64,000 nt of DNA, taken from positions 1 through 64,000 of the forward strand of contig DASXPH010000130.1 of assembly GCA_036493735.1 (NCBI GenBank), given 5' to 3'. Position 1 is the first letter of the stretch; each line of letters opens with the position of its first letter. The translations under genes and the position numbers were made by a program. Below the pieces are notes generated by a model. That model was not told the origin of the DNA. It worked only from the letters and a program-made list of their open reading frames with translations, and made no database searches. This DNA comes from AG2 sp036493735 (lineage in GTDB: Bacteria > Gemmatimonadota > Gemmatimonadetes > Gemmatimonadales > Gemmatimonadaceae). Of the stretch, positions 26,101-33,375 are shown one piece after another.

Positions 26101-26220
26101 CAGTCGACGGCGGCAATCGGCAATGATGCCGGCGCCAAGCCATGGATCGATCGTGCGCGGAACGCGGTGCAGGGCAACGTTGACGCGGCGCCGCCGAGCG
26201 TCGTGACGGGAGGTCGCTGA
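23134..26220 (+). CDS. very large exported TPR protein
   Basis: This 1028-residue protein has a signal peptide ending in LSAQ and is built of many tetratricopeptide-like repeats over residues about 45-860. Many follow the pattern of an amphipathic helix pair ending in YP or FP plus spacing (DFLNRYPTSPLRPNALLQLGELL, YLTDFPKSDSAQIVNRYLAESLFGAGDYA, AFAQRYPRDQRATQARQQ). An Ala/Pro/Thr-rich segment (about 88-130) interrupts the first repeats. The repeats resemble those of BamD/CpoB-type periplasmic scaffolds and of AgmK/GltE-type gliding proteins. It starts 3 nt after the preceding TPR gene, and its stop overlaps the next start (TGATG). Confidence 0.8.
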   Translation: MTRIIRVLMAAAVALPAALSAQAPAMTVANATRATAAPPAALDSAINRLEDFLNRYPTSPLRPNALLQLGELLVRQADTVFAQSQRASGVTARPDSVRPAAPTAPSARPTTPAAAPTTASNSTAAGGPIAPDYSAAIARYEELVNRYPNFEQIDAASYTLGTLYASTQRWADATRMFEKVTSLPNSNFRSEAFFRLGDARFELASRQKGDARRVGFASAATAYEQAVATTQPPSDIYFLALYKLGWSYYNQANQTSQAQYQKAVDVFSRLVDAYDKLTPEQQSRLGLRGEAIEYMAVAFTQVGGAQAASRYFQSRGGAPYQLALMRRVAQTFTEQGNFPEAISAYQMVMQQSPTDSSVLTATSQIADIYQNRLLERDSAQAARLRLADILAPGSAWAQANPQLADTAAKLREAALRESGQYLLASAQAGNRAHFGDAAQIYRRYLTDFPKSDSAQIVNRYLAESLFGAGDYAHAGAEFAKAAFSYGNGNQELAQEAGRNAIVAYDSALVRNKTDRAAQDSLFTVVDRFVAAFPQTDVAKKALIEKGRRASETHRWDAMQQAFQTYATTYPNDPYTPTAQRLIGDAMYRGGQYTQAQTQWEQAQKVALASGQSRLADSIRATRETAAGSYADSLIKRGQYGEAAEQVYVAYAKANPQNAKAPDALRNAIETYMLADSVARSKGDQAASRDARQHAIDLSQQLAQQYPNYKYRLQYQTLRARLLADLGEKDQSVQAYQELIQQNNNWTGRADAMVRVAVMLDSLGKKKEAAAAYEQFAQAYPRDDRSADALWNAAATYAEAQDPRNAARTFAAFAQRYPRDQRATQARQQQIAQLQTSGDTAAAKSALASACENPSGELQAECASRVAERSFQQGVATFGQYQPIKLVIPSRSQLNATGVARASRDKQALLRQLTSQLASAIKSGVPQYLAAASYYVGLAQWEYGNFLKNVQLPSSLSDAERTQAEQGAAQQAEQYFAAAKQVWQELVQRAQSTAAIGNDAGAKPWIDRARNAVQGNVDAAPPSVVTGGR

Positions 26221-27005
26221 TGGCGACGGAGACGAGCAGCATGAGAATCGCTCGAAGCGGGCGCGCAACGGCATGCGGTGCCTTCGCCGTGCTACTCGCG
26301 GGACTGCTAGTGCTGGACAGTTCGACTGCACAAGCGCAGCGTCGCCAGCCGCGGCGACAGCAGACGATCGAGATTCGTGGCACGGTGCCGACGCCCCAGG
26401 TGGTGACCGTGCGGCCGCGCGAGGTGCCCTCGTACAGCCGGCAAGTACTCGTTCCCCGATTCTACGATCACGATTTCTGGCCCGAGATCCAGGAAGGCTA
26501 TGCGATCATGTCGGGCCGCAATATGACGCCCGCGGACTCGCTGGTGCTCGCGGCGGATAGTGTCGGCACGCCGGATCTCTTCCGGCTACCCGCCGTGCCG
26601 CCCATTTCGCCACTGCGACCGCGGTTCGGATTCCTCCACAAGCAGTACGAGTGGTGTGCGCCGCATTGGTGGTGTCCGTCGCATCGCGTACGCGTGCGCG
26701 TACCCGCGGATTCCGCGGCGCTGTTCCCCCCACGGCTTCCGCCACAACCAATGGCGCTCGGGCCCGGAGCGAACAACGCGAATCCGAACAGCCCGACGGC
26801 GTTGCCGCAGGTTCAACAGCGTTGGTGCGCCACGCACTGGTGGTGTCCGCCAGGCGGCATCGTGAACACGCCGCCCGCCACGGCTCCAGGAGGGACGCCG
26901 ACGACGCCCGCGGACTCGACTCGTCGACCGCCGGCGACGCCGGCAGACACGGCGCGACGTCCGCCTCCGGCGGGCACGTCTTCTGCCTCACGCTTCAACA
27001 GATGA
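26220..27005 (+). CDS. exported protein with duplicated WCAxHWWCP motif
   Basis: This 261-residue protein overlaps the preceding stop (TGATG); an alternative start is the ATG at 26241. It has a signal peptide ending in AQAQ and a basic segment (RRQPRRQQ). The remainder is Pro-rich. Two copies of a nine-residue motif, W145-C-A-P-H-W-W-C-P153 and W202-C-A-T-H-W-W-C-P210, are 57 residues apart. The paired Cys and His could bind a metal or form disulfides in the envelope. The C-terminal 50 residues are Pro/Thr/Ala repeats. I do not know the family; position implies a role with the TPR and TolQ/TolR proteins. Confidence 0.7.
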   Translation: MATETSSMRIARSGRATACGAFAVLLAGLLVLDSSTAQAQRRQPRRQQTIEIRGTVPTPQVVTVRPREVPSYSRQVLVPRFYDHDFWPEIQEGYAIMSGRNMTPADSLVLAADSVGTPDLFRLPAVPPISPLRPRFGFLHKQYEWCAPHWWCPSHRVRVRVPADSAALFPPRLPPQPMALGPGANNANPNSPTALPQVQQRWCATHWWCPPGGIVNTPPATAPGGTPTTPADSTRRPPATPADTARRPPPAGTSSASRFNR

Positions 27006-27115
27006 TGATCGCGCGTCGGGCGCGGCGGCTCCTCGAGCCGCTCGCCCGAGCGCAACGGATGTAACGCAGCACGATCACCCGATTTCACAACACGCCTGCG
27101 AGGAGACAGGGCGAC

Positions 27116-27757
27116 ATGTCAACGATCATTGAGTGGTACAAGAACGGCGGACCGATCATGAACTTCATCCTGCTCGTGGGAGTGGCAGGTATCGCCATTT
27201 TCATCGAGCGGTTCTACGTCATCGTGATCAAGTCCAAGATCAACGGTCGCGCGTTCATCGAGCGCGTGATCTCACTGGTACGTGCGGGCAAGATCGACGA
27301 CGCCATCAAGCTGTGCGCGCAATCGACGGCGGCGCTTCCCGATATGGGTTTGCTCATCCTGCGCAGCCGCAGCCGCGATGAAGCCGATCTGCAGAGTGTG
27401 GCGGACGCGGCGGCAATCACGGTGATGCCGAAGCTGACTCGCCGACTCCAGTACCTGCCGATGCTCGCGAACGTCGCGACGTTGTTCGGTCTGTTCGGCA
27501 CGATCTACGGCTTGCGTGAGGCGTTCGCGTCGGTGGCCTCGGCCTCGGCGGCGGAGCGCTCGTCGAAGCTGGCGGCGGGCATCGCGATCGCGCTGAACGC
27601 GACAGGCTTCGGACTGCTCGTGGCGATCCCGCTCTCGATCGCGCACGCGTACTTGGTGAGTCAGTCGGAAATGATCATCGAGCAGGTGGACGAATTCTCG
27701 GTGCGCCTCGTCAACGCGCTCATCGATCGTCCGGACGTCCGGCTCGGTCACCGTTAG
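27116..27757 (+). CDS. MotA/TolQ/ExbB proton channel family protein
   Basis: This 213-residue inner-membrane protein is the stator subunit of a proton-driven motor. Three hydrophobic segments are visible: about 12-34 (GPIMNFILLVGVAGIAIFIERF), about 113-135 (LPMLANVATLFGLFGTIYGL) and about 150-175 (LAAGIAIALNATGFGLLVAIPLSIAHAYLV). The last two carry the family signature LFGTIYGL and the T-G-F-G-L-L-V-A-I-P stretch. Two TolR/ExbD genes and a TonB-like gene follow, so the complex is TolQ/ExbB-like rather than flagellar MotA. Its TAG stop is within a CGTTAGGC word. A GAGGAGA site precedes the start. Confidence 0.92.
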   Translation: MSTIIEWYKNGGPIMNFILLVGVAGIAIFIERFYVIVIKSKINGRAFIERVISLVRAGKIDDAIKLCAQSTAALPDMGLLILRSRSRDEADLQSVADAAAITVMPKLTRRLQYLPMLANVATLFGLFGTIYGLREAFASVASASAAERSSKLAAGIAIALNATGFGLLVAIPLSIAHAYLVSQSEMIIEQVDEFSVRLVNALIDRPDVRLGHR

Positions 27758-27823
27758 GCGATTCGCTCGGCCGTCGTTCGGCCCGAGCATCGGAATCGAT
27801 CTCAGACTCAGGAAGGACCTCTC

Positions 27824-28408
27824 ATGCCTTCGCGGTTTCACAAGCTTCGAGCACGCCAGCTAGAGCGCGAGCCACTCACCGCGCACGGGCGCATCAATCT
27901 CGTGCCGTTGGTCGATATTCTCACCTCGATCGTGTTCTTCAGTCTCCTCACGTACACGGGCGCGGTGATGACCAACTTGACGGCATTCGACCTGGCGCTG
28001 CCGCCAGTGGTCGTGACGGCCCCGGGGCAGACGAGCGGAGCCCAGCCCGATACGGTTACGCTCATTCTCGCGGTCGGCATCAAGCAGGGCGGGTTGCGCG
28101 TGGAGCACTCGAATGGCGGCGCCCCGCCCTTCCAACAAAACATCGCCGGCCTCGACCAGGCTGCGCTCGACACGCTTCAGGCGACGCTGCGAGACGTCAA
28201 GCAGCAGTTCCCGACCAGCGACGCTGTCATGGTCGTGCCTGATGATGACGTCGCTTACGACGACATCGTTCACGTTCTCGAGCGCATCAAGCTGGCGCAT
28301 TTTCCGAAGATCTCGCTGACGAGCGCCGCGCGTTCGATGCAGACTTCGTCGGCAGGGCCGAGCACGAGGGGAAGCCTCCTCGCGTCGGCGACACCAGGAG
28401 GACGCTGA
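27824..28408 (+). CDS. ExbD/TolR family protein 1
   Basis: This 194-residue protein has a short cytoplasmic N-terminus, one membrane helix (about 24-46, INLVPLVDILTSIVFFSLL) and a periplasmic domain. D31 in PLVD aligns with the essential proton-pathway Asp of ExbD/TolR. The C-terminal domain has MVVPDDDVAYDDIVHVLERIKLAHFPKISL, matching the periplasmic ExbD fold. AGGAAGGA precedes the start. The second copy begins one nucleotide after its stop. Confidence 0.9.
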   Translation: MPSRFHKLRARQLEREPLTAHGRINLVPLVDILTSIVFFSLLTYTGAVMTNLTAFDLALPPVVVTAPGQTSGAQPDTVTLILAVGIKQGGLRVEHSNGGAPPFQQNIAGLDQAALDTLQATLRDVKQQFPTSDAVMVVPDDDVAYDDIVHVLERIKLAHFPKISLTSAARSMQTSSAGPSTRGSLLASATPGGR

Positions 28409-28409
28409 G

Positions 28410-28973
28410 ATGCCTAGCGAGCGCGCACGCGCACTACGCGAGGGACGCCGTCGAGCGCAGTTCCAGAAGTTCCGTCTCGTCCAGCTGAACCTCATTCCGC
28501 TCGTCGACACGTTCGTCGCGATTGTGTTCTTCTCTCTGACGGCCGCGACCGTTGGCGATCTCGCACCGATCCTCAACGGCGTGTCCCTGCCACAGGCGAA
28601 GGTGGGTGCACCGGCGCATCAGGAGCTGACGTTAGGCGTATCCAGCCGTCCGCCCGCGGTGATCTTCAACGGTCGGCAATTGATGAGCTATGATGCGGCG
28701 GCCAAGGCGACCTCGAATGACTCGAATCAGCCGCTACTCGTGCCGCAGCTCTACTCCGCGCTGAAAGCGGCGGCGGATTCGATACGCCAAGCCAACGGAA
28801 CCAGTCCCAACGAGTCCGTGACGATACCGCTCGCGATTCAGGGCGACAAGACGATGCATTACGACATGCTTCAACGTCTTCTACAGACCGCGCGACTTGC
28901 CGGGTTCCGAAATGTCACGCTGCAAGTGCAGCGTGCGACGGAACAAGGGCCGGCGACGACGGTAACGATGTAA
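28410..28973 (+). CDS. ExbD/TolR family protein 2
   Basis: This 187-residue paralogue of the preceding protein has one membrane helix (about 26-48, LNLIPLVDTFVAIVFFSLTAA) and retains the essential Asp (D33). The periplasmic domain includes VTIPLAIQGDKTMHYDMLQRLLQTARLAGFRNVTLQV. Sequence identity with copy 1 is low outside the membrane helix, so the two are probably not interchangeable. The TonB-like gene begins 1 nt after the stop. Confidence 0.9.
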   Translation: MPSERARALREGRRRAQFQKFRLVQLNLIPLVDTFVAIVFFSLTAATVGDLAPILNGVSLPQAKVGAPAHQELTLGVSSRPPAVIFNGRQLMSYDAAAKATSNDSNQPLLVPQLYSALKAAADSIRQANGTSPNESVTIPLAIQGDKTMHYDMLQRLLQTARLAGFRNVTLQVQRATEQGPATTVTM

Positions 28974-28974
28974 C

Positions 28975-30015
28975 ATGGCTACTCCTCTTCAACCAGCGCC
29001 GGCCGGCTCACCACCGCCGCGCGATATAGATCGGTTCGACAGCAGACTGCGTTTCGAATGGGCCGATCCGGAACAACGGGTGCTGCTCTATTCGTGGGCG
29101 TTTGCGATCCTGCTCGCGATCGTTTGGCTCATCGTCGTGGCGATGCACAAAATCGTTCCACCGAGTCTGGAAAGTGAAGCGGTGGAGATCACGTTGAACG
29201 AGCCGCCGCCCACGCAACCCACACCGACGCCGGCCGTGCCGCAGCCGGGCGCGGCGACTGAAGTGGCCTCACCGGGGCCCAAGAACCTGCCGCCGGGGCG
29301 CCGTGGACCCGAGAAGGGCAAACCACGTCAGGGACGTCCTGGCTCGCGCACGGAGCAGACCAGCACTGGCGCGATCGGAACGGCCTTCGGAACGGGCAGC
29401 GGTTCGGGCACGGGTGGCCTAACGGGAAGCGTGTCGTCGTTGATCGGCGGGGTGGCGGTCGCCTCGGGAAGTGGCGGCACGGGCGGCGGCCAAGGCGGTC
29501 GTGGCGGCGGCGGTACCGGTGGCAAAACGGTACTTGGCCTCGGACAGGGTGGTGAGGGAGGACGCACGCCCGGTCGCGGTGGCTTCGGCGGCGGCAATGG
29601 AACGGGTGGTGGTGGCGGCGGCGGGATCGGTGGCGTTGGCGCCGGTGGGGGCATCCAGCGCGCGGCCGTTCGTGTCGCGGCACCCGCACCCGTGCGCGCC
29701 GAGAATCTCGGCGGCAATCGACGCGATGTCGGTGAGCTCGGCCAGTTCGTGCGCAGCCGTGAATCGCAGCTTCGCTTCTGTTATCAGGAGTACGGACTGA
29801 AGGCGAATCCGGCTTTGGCCGGAACTGTGACGGTCGCGATCTCACTTACGGGCAGCGGCGACGTGACCGGCGTGAACATCACGAATCGCACATGGAGTGG
29901 TCCGGGCGCGTCTGAGGCCGAGAGCTGCATTCGCAGCAAAATCGAGTCATGGAGATTCCCGTCGTCTGACGCGGGGGGAGGAACGTATTCGTTCCCCTTC
30001 AACTTCACCAAGTAA
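28975..30015 (+). CDS. TonB-like energy transducer with AgmX/PglI-type C-terminal domain
   Basis: This 346-residue protein has a cytoplasmic N-terminus of about 35 residues, one membrane helix (about 38-62, VLLYSWAFAILLAIVWLIVVAM) and a Pro-rich segment (PPPTQPTPTPAVPQPG). A Gly-rich low-complexity stalk (about 125-235) precedes a C-terminal domain (about 250-346). That domain has the paired-cysteine pattern FCY (C269) ... SCI (C318), LAGTVTVAISLTGSGDVTGV and W-R-F-P, characteristic of the AgmX/PglI C-terminal domain of myxobacterial envelope proteins. With TolQ and two TolR genes just upstream it should transmit proton-motive energy to an outer-membrane or periplasmic partner. A terminator follows at 30039. 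Confidence 0.85.
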   Translation: MATPLQPAPAGSPPPRDIDRFDSRLRFEWADPEQRVLLYSWAFAILLAIVWLIVVAMHKIVPPSLESEAVEITLNEPPPTQPTPTPAVPQPGAATEVASPGPKNLPPGRRGPEKGKPRQGRPGSRTEQTSTGAIGTAFGTGSGSGTGGLTGSVSSLIGGVAVASGSGGTGGGQGGRGGGGTGGKTVLGLGQGGEGGRTPGRGGFGGGNGTGGGGGGGIGGVGAGGGIQRAAVRVAAPAPVRAENLGGNRRDVGELGQFVRSRESQLRFCYQEYGLKANPALAGTVTVAISLTGSGDVTGVNITNRTWSGPGASEAESCIRSKIESWRFPSSDAGGGTYSFPFNFTK

Positions 30016-30038
30016 CGACGACTGCTACGCACCATGGC

Positions 30039-30069
30039 AAACGGGGCGACCGACTGGCCGCCCCGTTTT
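30039..30069 (+). terminator. Rho-independent terminator of the envelope cluster
   Basis: A perfect 10-bp stem (AAACGGGGCG, 30039-30048, with CGCCCCGTTT, 30059-30068) ends in a short T-run. It lies 23 nt after the TonB-like gene and closes the 20.1-30.0 kb operon. Confidence 0.8.
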
Positions 30070-30156
30070 GCTGCGTCGTCGCCAGATTCCACTCGAGTCC
30101 GTTAGACTTCCACTCGTGGTGAGCCTCGACTCCGCAACCTAACGATAATCGCTCCG

Positions 30157-31011
30157 GTGCTGCGTATCGGGTTCTTTCTGGCCGCTCTCGCGGCCACGTT
30201 TCAACTGCAGATCGGACAGTTGCAGGTGCCCGCGCCAGTCGGGTTCGTGAATGATTTCGCGAACGTGATCCCGGCGGAGAACAAGGCGCGCATCCAGCAG
30301 ATCATCGAAGACGTTCGCGGAAAATCCGGCGGCGACATTGCCGTCGTCACACTCCCCGATCTGAAAGGGCGAGACGAGAGAGATGTCGCGCTCCAGATTG
30401 GCCGAGCGTGGAAGGTCGGCAGCGCGGGAAAACCGGGCGATCCAGCGCGCAATCGTGGGGTCGTCATCCTGGTAGTACCCAAGGAGACGAGCTCTGACGG
30501 TCGTGGCTATATCGCCATACAAACCGGCTATGGCGCCGAAGGATTTCTGACCGATGCGACAACCGGGGAAATCCGCGATGAAGCGTTACCGCTGCTGAAA
30601 CAGAAGGACTATGGTGATGCGATTCAGTTGATGACACTGCGAGTCGCTCAACGATTCGCGAGCGAATTCAACTTCCAACTCGATACCTCGCTCCGTGCGC
30701 CGACAGCTGCGCTGACGCCGTCTGGCTCGCGTGCCCCAGTGAGCGGATCAGGCGGCGGGATCAATCCGCTGATATTGATCATCATATTCTTCGTCGTCAT
30801 GGCGCTCCTGAGCAGAGGAACGCGCCGGCGCGGATGCGGGCCAGGCTGCCTCTTCATCCCATTTCCAATCGGTGGGGGCGGCTGGGGCGGCGGGGGACGG
30901 GGCGGAGGGTGGGTCGGCGGAGGAGGCGGCGGTGGTGGCGGCTTTGGAGGCTTTGGAGGATTCGGCGGCGGCGGCGGGTTCGGTGGCGGAGGTTCCAGCG
31001 GGAGCTGGTGA
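30157..31011 (+). CDS. TPM domain protein (YgcG family)
   Basis: This 284-residue membrane protein starts at a GTG. It has a signal sequence, a TPM domain at about 28-165 (VNDFANVIPAENKARIQQIIEDV, GGDIAVVTLPDL, IQTGYGAEGFLTDATTGEI), a membrane helix at about 205-225 (INPLILIIIFFVVMALL) and a Gly-rich tail of about 60 residues with many FGG/GGGG repeats. TPM proteins are commonly encoded near LemA proteins, and a LemA gene lies 1.4 kb downstream. Proposed roles range from protein quality control to phosphatase-like activity; none is demonstrated here. Confidence 0.85.
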   Translation: MLRIGFFLAALAATFQLQIGQLQVPAPVGFVNDFANVIPAENKARIQQIIEDVRGKSGGDIAVVTLPDLKGRDERDVALQIGRAWKVGSAGKPGDPARNRGVVILVVPKETSSDGRGYIAIQTGYGAEGFLTDATTGEIRDEALPLLKQKDYGDAIQLMTLRVAQRFASEFNFQLDTSLRAPTAALTPSGSRAPVSGSGGGINPLILIIIFFVVMALLSRGTRRRGCGPGCLFIPFPIGGGGWGGGGRGGGWVGGGGGGGGGFGGFGGFGGGGGFGGGGSSGSW

Positions 31012-31032
31012 TCACGGAAAGAGGAGCGTCGT

Positions 31033-31746
31033 ATGGCGAAGATGACGCCTGAAGAATTGGTCGAGCAGCTCCGTGCCGCGTACGGCCCAGAGCTCCGCAG
31101 CGTCGTGCTCTACGGGTCGGCAGCGGCCGGTGAGCACATCCCGAAGCGATCGGACTACAACATCCTCGTACTGGTCGATTCGCTCTCATTGGAGCGGTTG
31201 GCCGCGGCGGCGGCGGTATCGCGGGCGTGGAGCGAAGGAGGAAATCCCGCGCCGATGACGATGACCACGAAAGAGTGGCGGTCCTCCGCGGACATCTTCG
31301 CGATGGAATACGCCGACGTACTCGAGCGGCACAAGATTCTCTATGGGGAGTCTCCGCTCGACGGCATCCGCGTGGATTCGAACGACTTGCGGCTACAGCT
31401 CGAGCATGAAGCGATGGGGAAGCTGCTCAAGCTGCGGCAAGGAGTGTTGGCGTCGGGAGGTGACCCGCGCCGGCAGCTCGAGCTCCTGGAAGCGAGCCTC
31501 AGCACGATCATGGTCATTTTTCGGGCGGTTGCCCGATTACAGGGCGACATACCGCCCAAGGACAACGTGGCGTTGAGTCAGATGGTCGCCGGGTATGGGA
31601 ACCTCGACCCGGCGGCATTTCAACGAGTCGTTCGACACGTTCGCGGCGAGCAGACGATCGCGGCCAACGACGTCGGCGGCATCGTCGCGGGTTATCTCGC
31701 CGGGATGGAGAAGCTGGTGGACCACCTCGACCGTTTCGGCAGTTGA
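31033..31746 (+). CDS. nucleotidyltransferase-fold protein, probably catalytically altered
   Basis: This 237-residue protein has the N-terminal signature of the DNA polymerase beta/MNT fold (SVVLYGSAAAGEHIPKRSDYNILVLVD, residues about 23-49). The usual catalytic pair D-x-D reads D-Y-N, so the second metal ligand is Asn. The C-terminal part (about 120-235) is helical (LRLQLEHEAMGKLLKLRQGV, ASLSTIMVIFRAVARL). It may bind nucleotide without transfer activity. It sits 21 nt after the TPM gene and 50 nt before the FCY lipoprotein gene, suggesting co-expression in an envelope setting where such proteins are unexpected. Confidence 0.65.
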   Translation: MAKMTPEELVEQLRAAYGPELRSVVLYGSAAAGEHIPKRSDYNILVLVDSLSLERLAAAAAVSRAWSEGGNPAPMTMTTKEWRSSADIFAMEYADVLERHKILYGESPLDGIRVDSNDLRLQLEHEAMGKLLKLRQGVLASGGDPRRQLELLEASLSTIMVIFRAVARLQGDIPPKDNVALSQMVAGYGNLDPAAFQRVVRHVRGEQTIAANDVGGIVAGYLAGMEKLVDHLDRFGS

Positions 31747-31796
31747 TAATTCGCTAACAACCGTGAGACAGAACCTTCTCGTGAGGGAAGAACGAC

Positions 31797-32369
31797 ATGG
31801 GAATCGCAGTGAAGCAGCGCCTGGCCCTTTTACCATTGCTTGCCCTTCTGGCCGCTTGTCCCGGCGACAAGAAAAAAACGACACAGCTTCCCGTCGATAC
31901 GATGAAGCCAGATTCGACGAAGGTTGCCACGGCAACGGCCGACACCACTCCTGTGGATCTGGGCAAGACCGTGACGAACCTGCCGAAGGCGGCGCCGGAC
32001 ACGTTTCATCAGCAGAAGTTGACACCCAGCGGCGGTGACGTGGGCAACAGCAGCCGTACGTCGTTCGCCGACGCGCCAGCACCTCTGCTCGACGCCGTGC
32101 AACGAGAGCAGAGCGCGACTCGCTTCTGCTACACGGAGTTCGGCCAGAAGGCTGATCCCTCGTTGCGCGGCAACGTCGCTATGGTCGTGACGATCGGGAA
32201 TTCGGGAATCACCGACGCGCGCGTCGGCGACGCCAAATGGTCCGGCTCCGCCGGCAAGGCCGTCGATCGGTGCCTGGACCAGAAGGCGAAGCAGGCGTGG
32301 AACGTCGCGCCTGGGGCGGTGAAGCCGGGGCACTATGTGGTACAGTTAAGCTTCAGTGGTGAGCGTTGA
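31797..32369 (+). CDS. lipoprotein with AgmX/PglI-like paired-cysteine domain
   Basis: This 190-residue lipoprotein has signal lipobox LAAC (Cys21), a Thr/Asp/Lys-rich linker (about 22-90) and a C-terminal domain at about 98-190. That domain repeats the pattern of the TonB-like protein at 28975: FCY (C111), LRGNVAMVVTIGNSGITDARV and RCL (C159), spaced 48 residues versus 49 there. A membrane-anchored and a lipid-anchored version of the same small domain are therefore encoded within 3 kb. The domain may dock to a common partner. Confidence 0.75.
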   Translation: MGIAVKQRLALLPLLALLAACPGDKKKTTQLPVDTMKPDSTKVATATADTTPVDLGKTVTNLPKAAPDTFHQQKLTPSGGDVGNSSRTSFADAPAPLLDAVQREQSATRFCYTEFGQKADPSLRGNVAMVVTIGNSGITDARVGDAKWSGSAGKAVDRCLDQKAKQAWNVAPGAVKPGHYVVQLSFSGER

Positions 32370-32415
32370 GCACGCCGCGCCGGTTCGGCACCAATCGCCA
32401 TTCATGGAGCTTTCG

Positions 32416-33039
32416 ATGAGACGAACGTGGCTCGCAGTTCCCTTGCTCCTCGCCAGTGTTGGTTGCGGGTACAATCGCATTCAGCAGTTGGATGAGCAGG
32501 CCAACGGAGCACAGGGTCAGATCGAAGTGCAGTTGCAGCGCCGCGCCGATCTGATTCCCAATCTGGTGAACACGGTGAAGGGCTACGCGCAGCACGAGAA
32601 TGACGTGTTCACCCAGGTCGCTCAGGCGCGAGCGGGAGTATTGGGGGCGGTGCAAACGCACGACCCGCAACAAATGGCCGACGCCAATGCGCAAATGACG
32701 ACGGCGCTCGGCCGCCTGATCGCGGTTGCCGAAGCGTACCCGCAACTCAAGGCGGATCAGCAATTCACGCGACTGATGGATGAGCTGTCCGGGACGGAGA
32801 ACCGGATCGCAGTGGCCCGCGGCGATTACAACGCCGCGGCGCAGGAATACAACACGTACATCCGGCAATTTCCGCAGGCGCTAACCGCCAAAGTGACGGG
32901 GGCGAAGTCGCGCAACTACTTCAACGTGACGAATCCGGGCGCCCGAGAAGCACCGACCGTGGATTTCTCCAAACCGTCAAGTTCGACGCCGCCACCGCCA
33001 ACGCCAACAACGCCAGCGCCGCCCACAAAACAGCCGTAA
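32416..33039 (+). CDS. LemA family lipoprotein
   Basis: This 207-residue protein starts at the ATG at 32416, preceded by GGAG. Its lipobox is SVGC (Cys17). The conserved LemA helical hairpin follows: LDEQANGAQGQIEVQLQRRADLIPNLVNTVKGYAQHE, then AIAVAEAYPQLKADQQF-like LIAVAEAYPQLKADQQFTRLMDELSGTENRIAVARGDYN. Canonical LemA has an N-terminal membrane helix; here it is a lipoprotein signal. The tail is Pro/Thr-rich. LemA and TPM proteins are frequent neighbours, consistent with the gene at 30157. A strong terminator follows. Confidence 0.88.
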   Translation: MRRTWLAVPLLLASVGCGYNRIQQLDEQANGAQGQIEVQLQRRADLIPNLVNTVKGYAQHENDVFTQVAQARAGVLGAVQTHDPQQMADANAQMTTALGRLIAVAEAYPQLKADQQFTRLMDELSGTENRIAVARGDYNAAAQEYNTYIRQFPQALTAKVTGAKSRNYFNVTNPGAREAPTVDFSKPSSSTPPPPTPTTPAPPTKQP

Positions 33040-33074
33040 TGTAGGCGACTGGCGATCCAGGTATTATTGTCGAG

Positions 33075-33107
33075 CCGCCACGGAGCAGCTGCTCCGTGGC
33101 GGATTTT
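33075..33107 (+). terminator. Rho-independent terminator after lemA
   Basis: A 28-nt perfect palindrome (14-bp arms 33075-33088 and 33089-33102) is followed by ATTTT. The remaining 268 nt before susC 2 show no gene and no clear promoter. Confidence 0.85.
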
Positions 33108-33375
33108 GCGTTTGGGCCCAAGTAAATCACCGGCGATTCTGCGCCGATGAAGTGACGAAAGGTCCATCCGCGGGTGTTACTCGCTGTGATTGCGGTGCTA
33201 AATTGTGCGGCGCGGCCGGATACGCCGAGCACGCCATTGTGTCATCTGTCGTGTCGACTGACTGATGGCAACAGGCGCTCGGTGCTCACCCGTCCACTCC
33301 GCCGTCTCGCCGTATCACCGGCCCAAGTTTGGGCCCAGCCTCGACACCCCCTTCTATCCACTGAAGGAGCCCCCG

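Noticed and set aside
29350..29680. Gly-rich stretch as a frameshift or sequencing artefact
   Set aside because: The frame continues into a well-formed C-terminal domain with conserved cysteines; Gly-rich stalks are common in TonB-like proteins.
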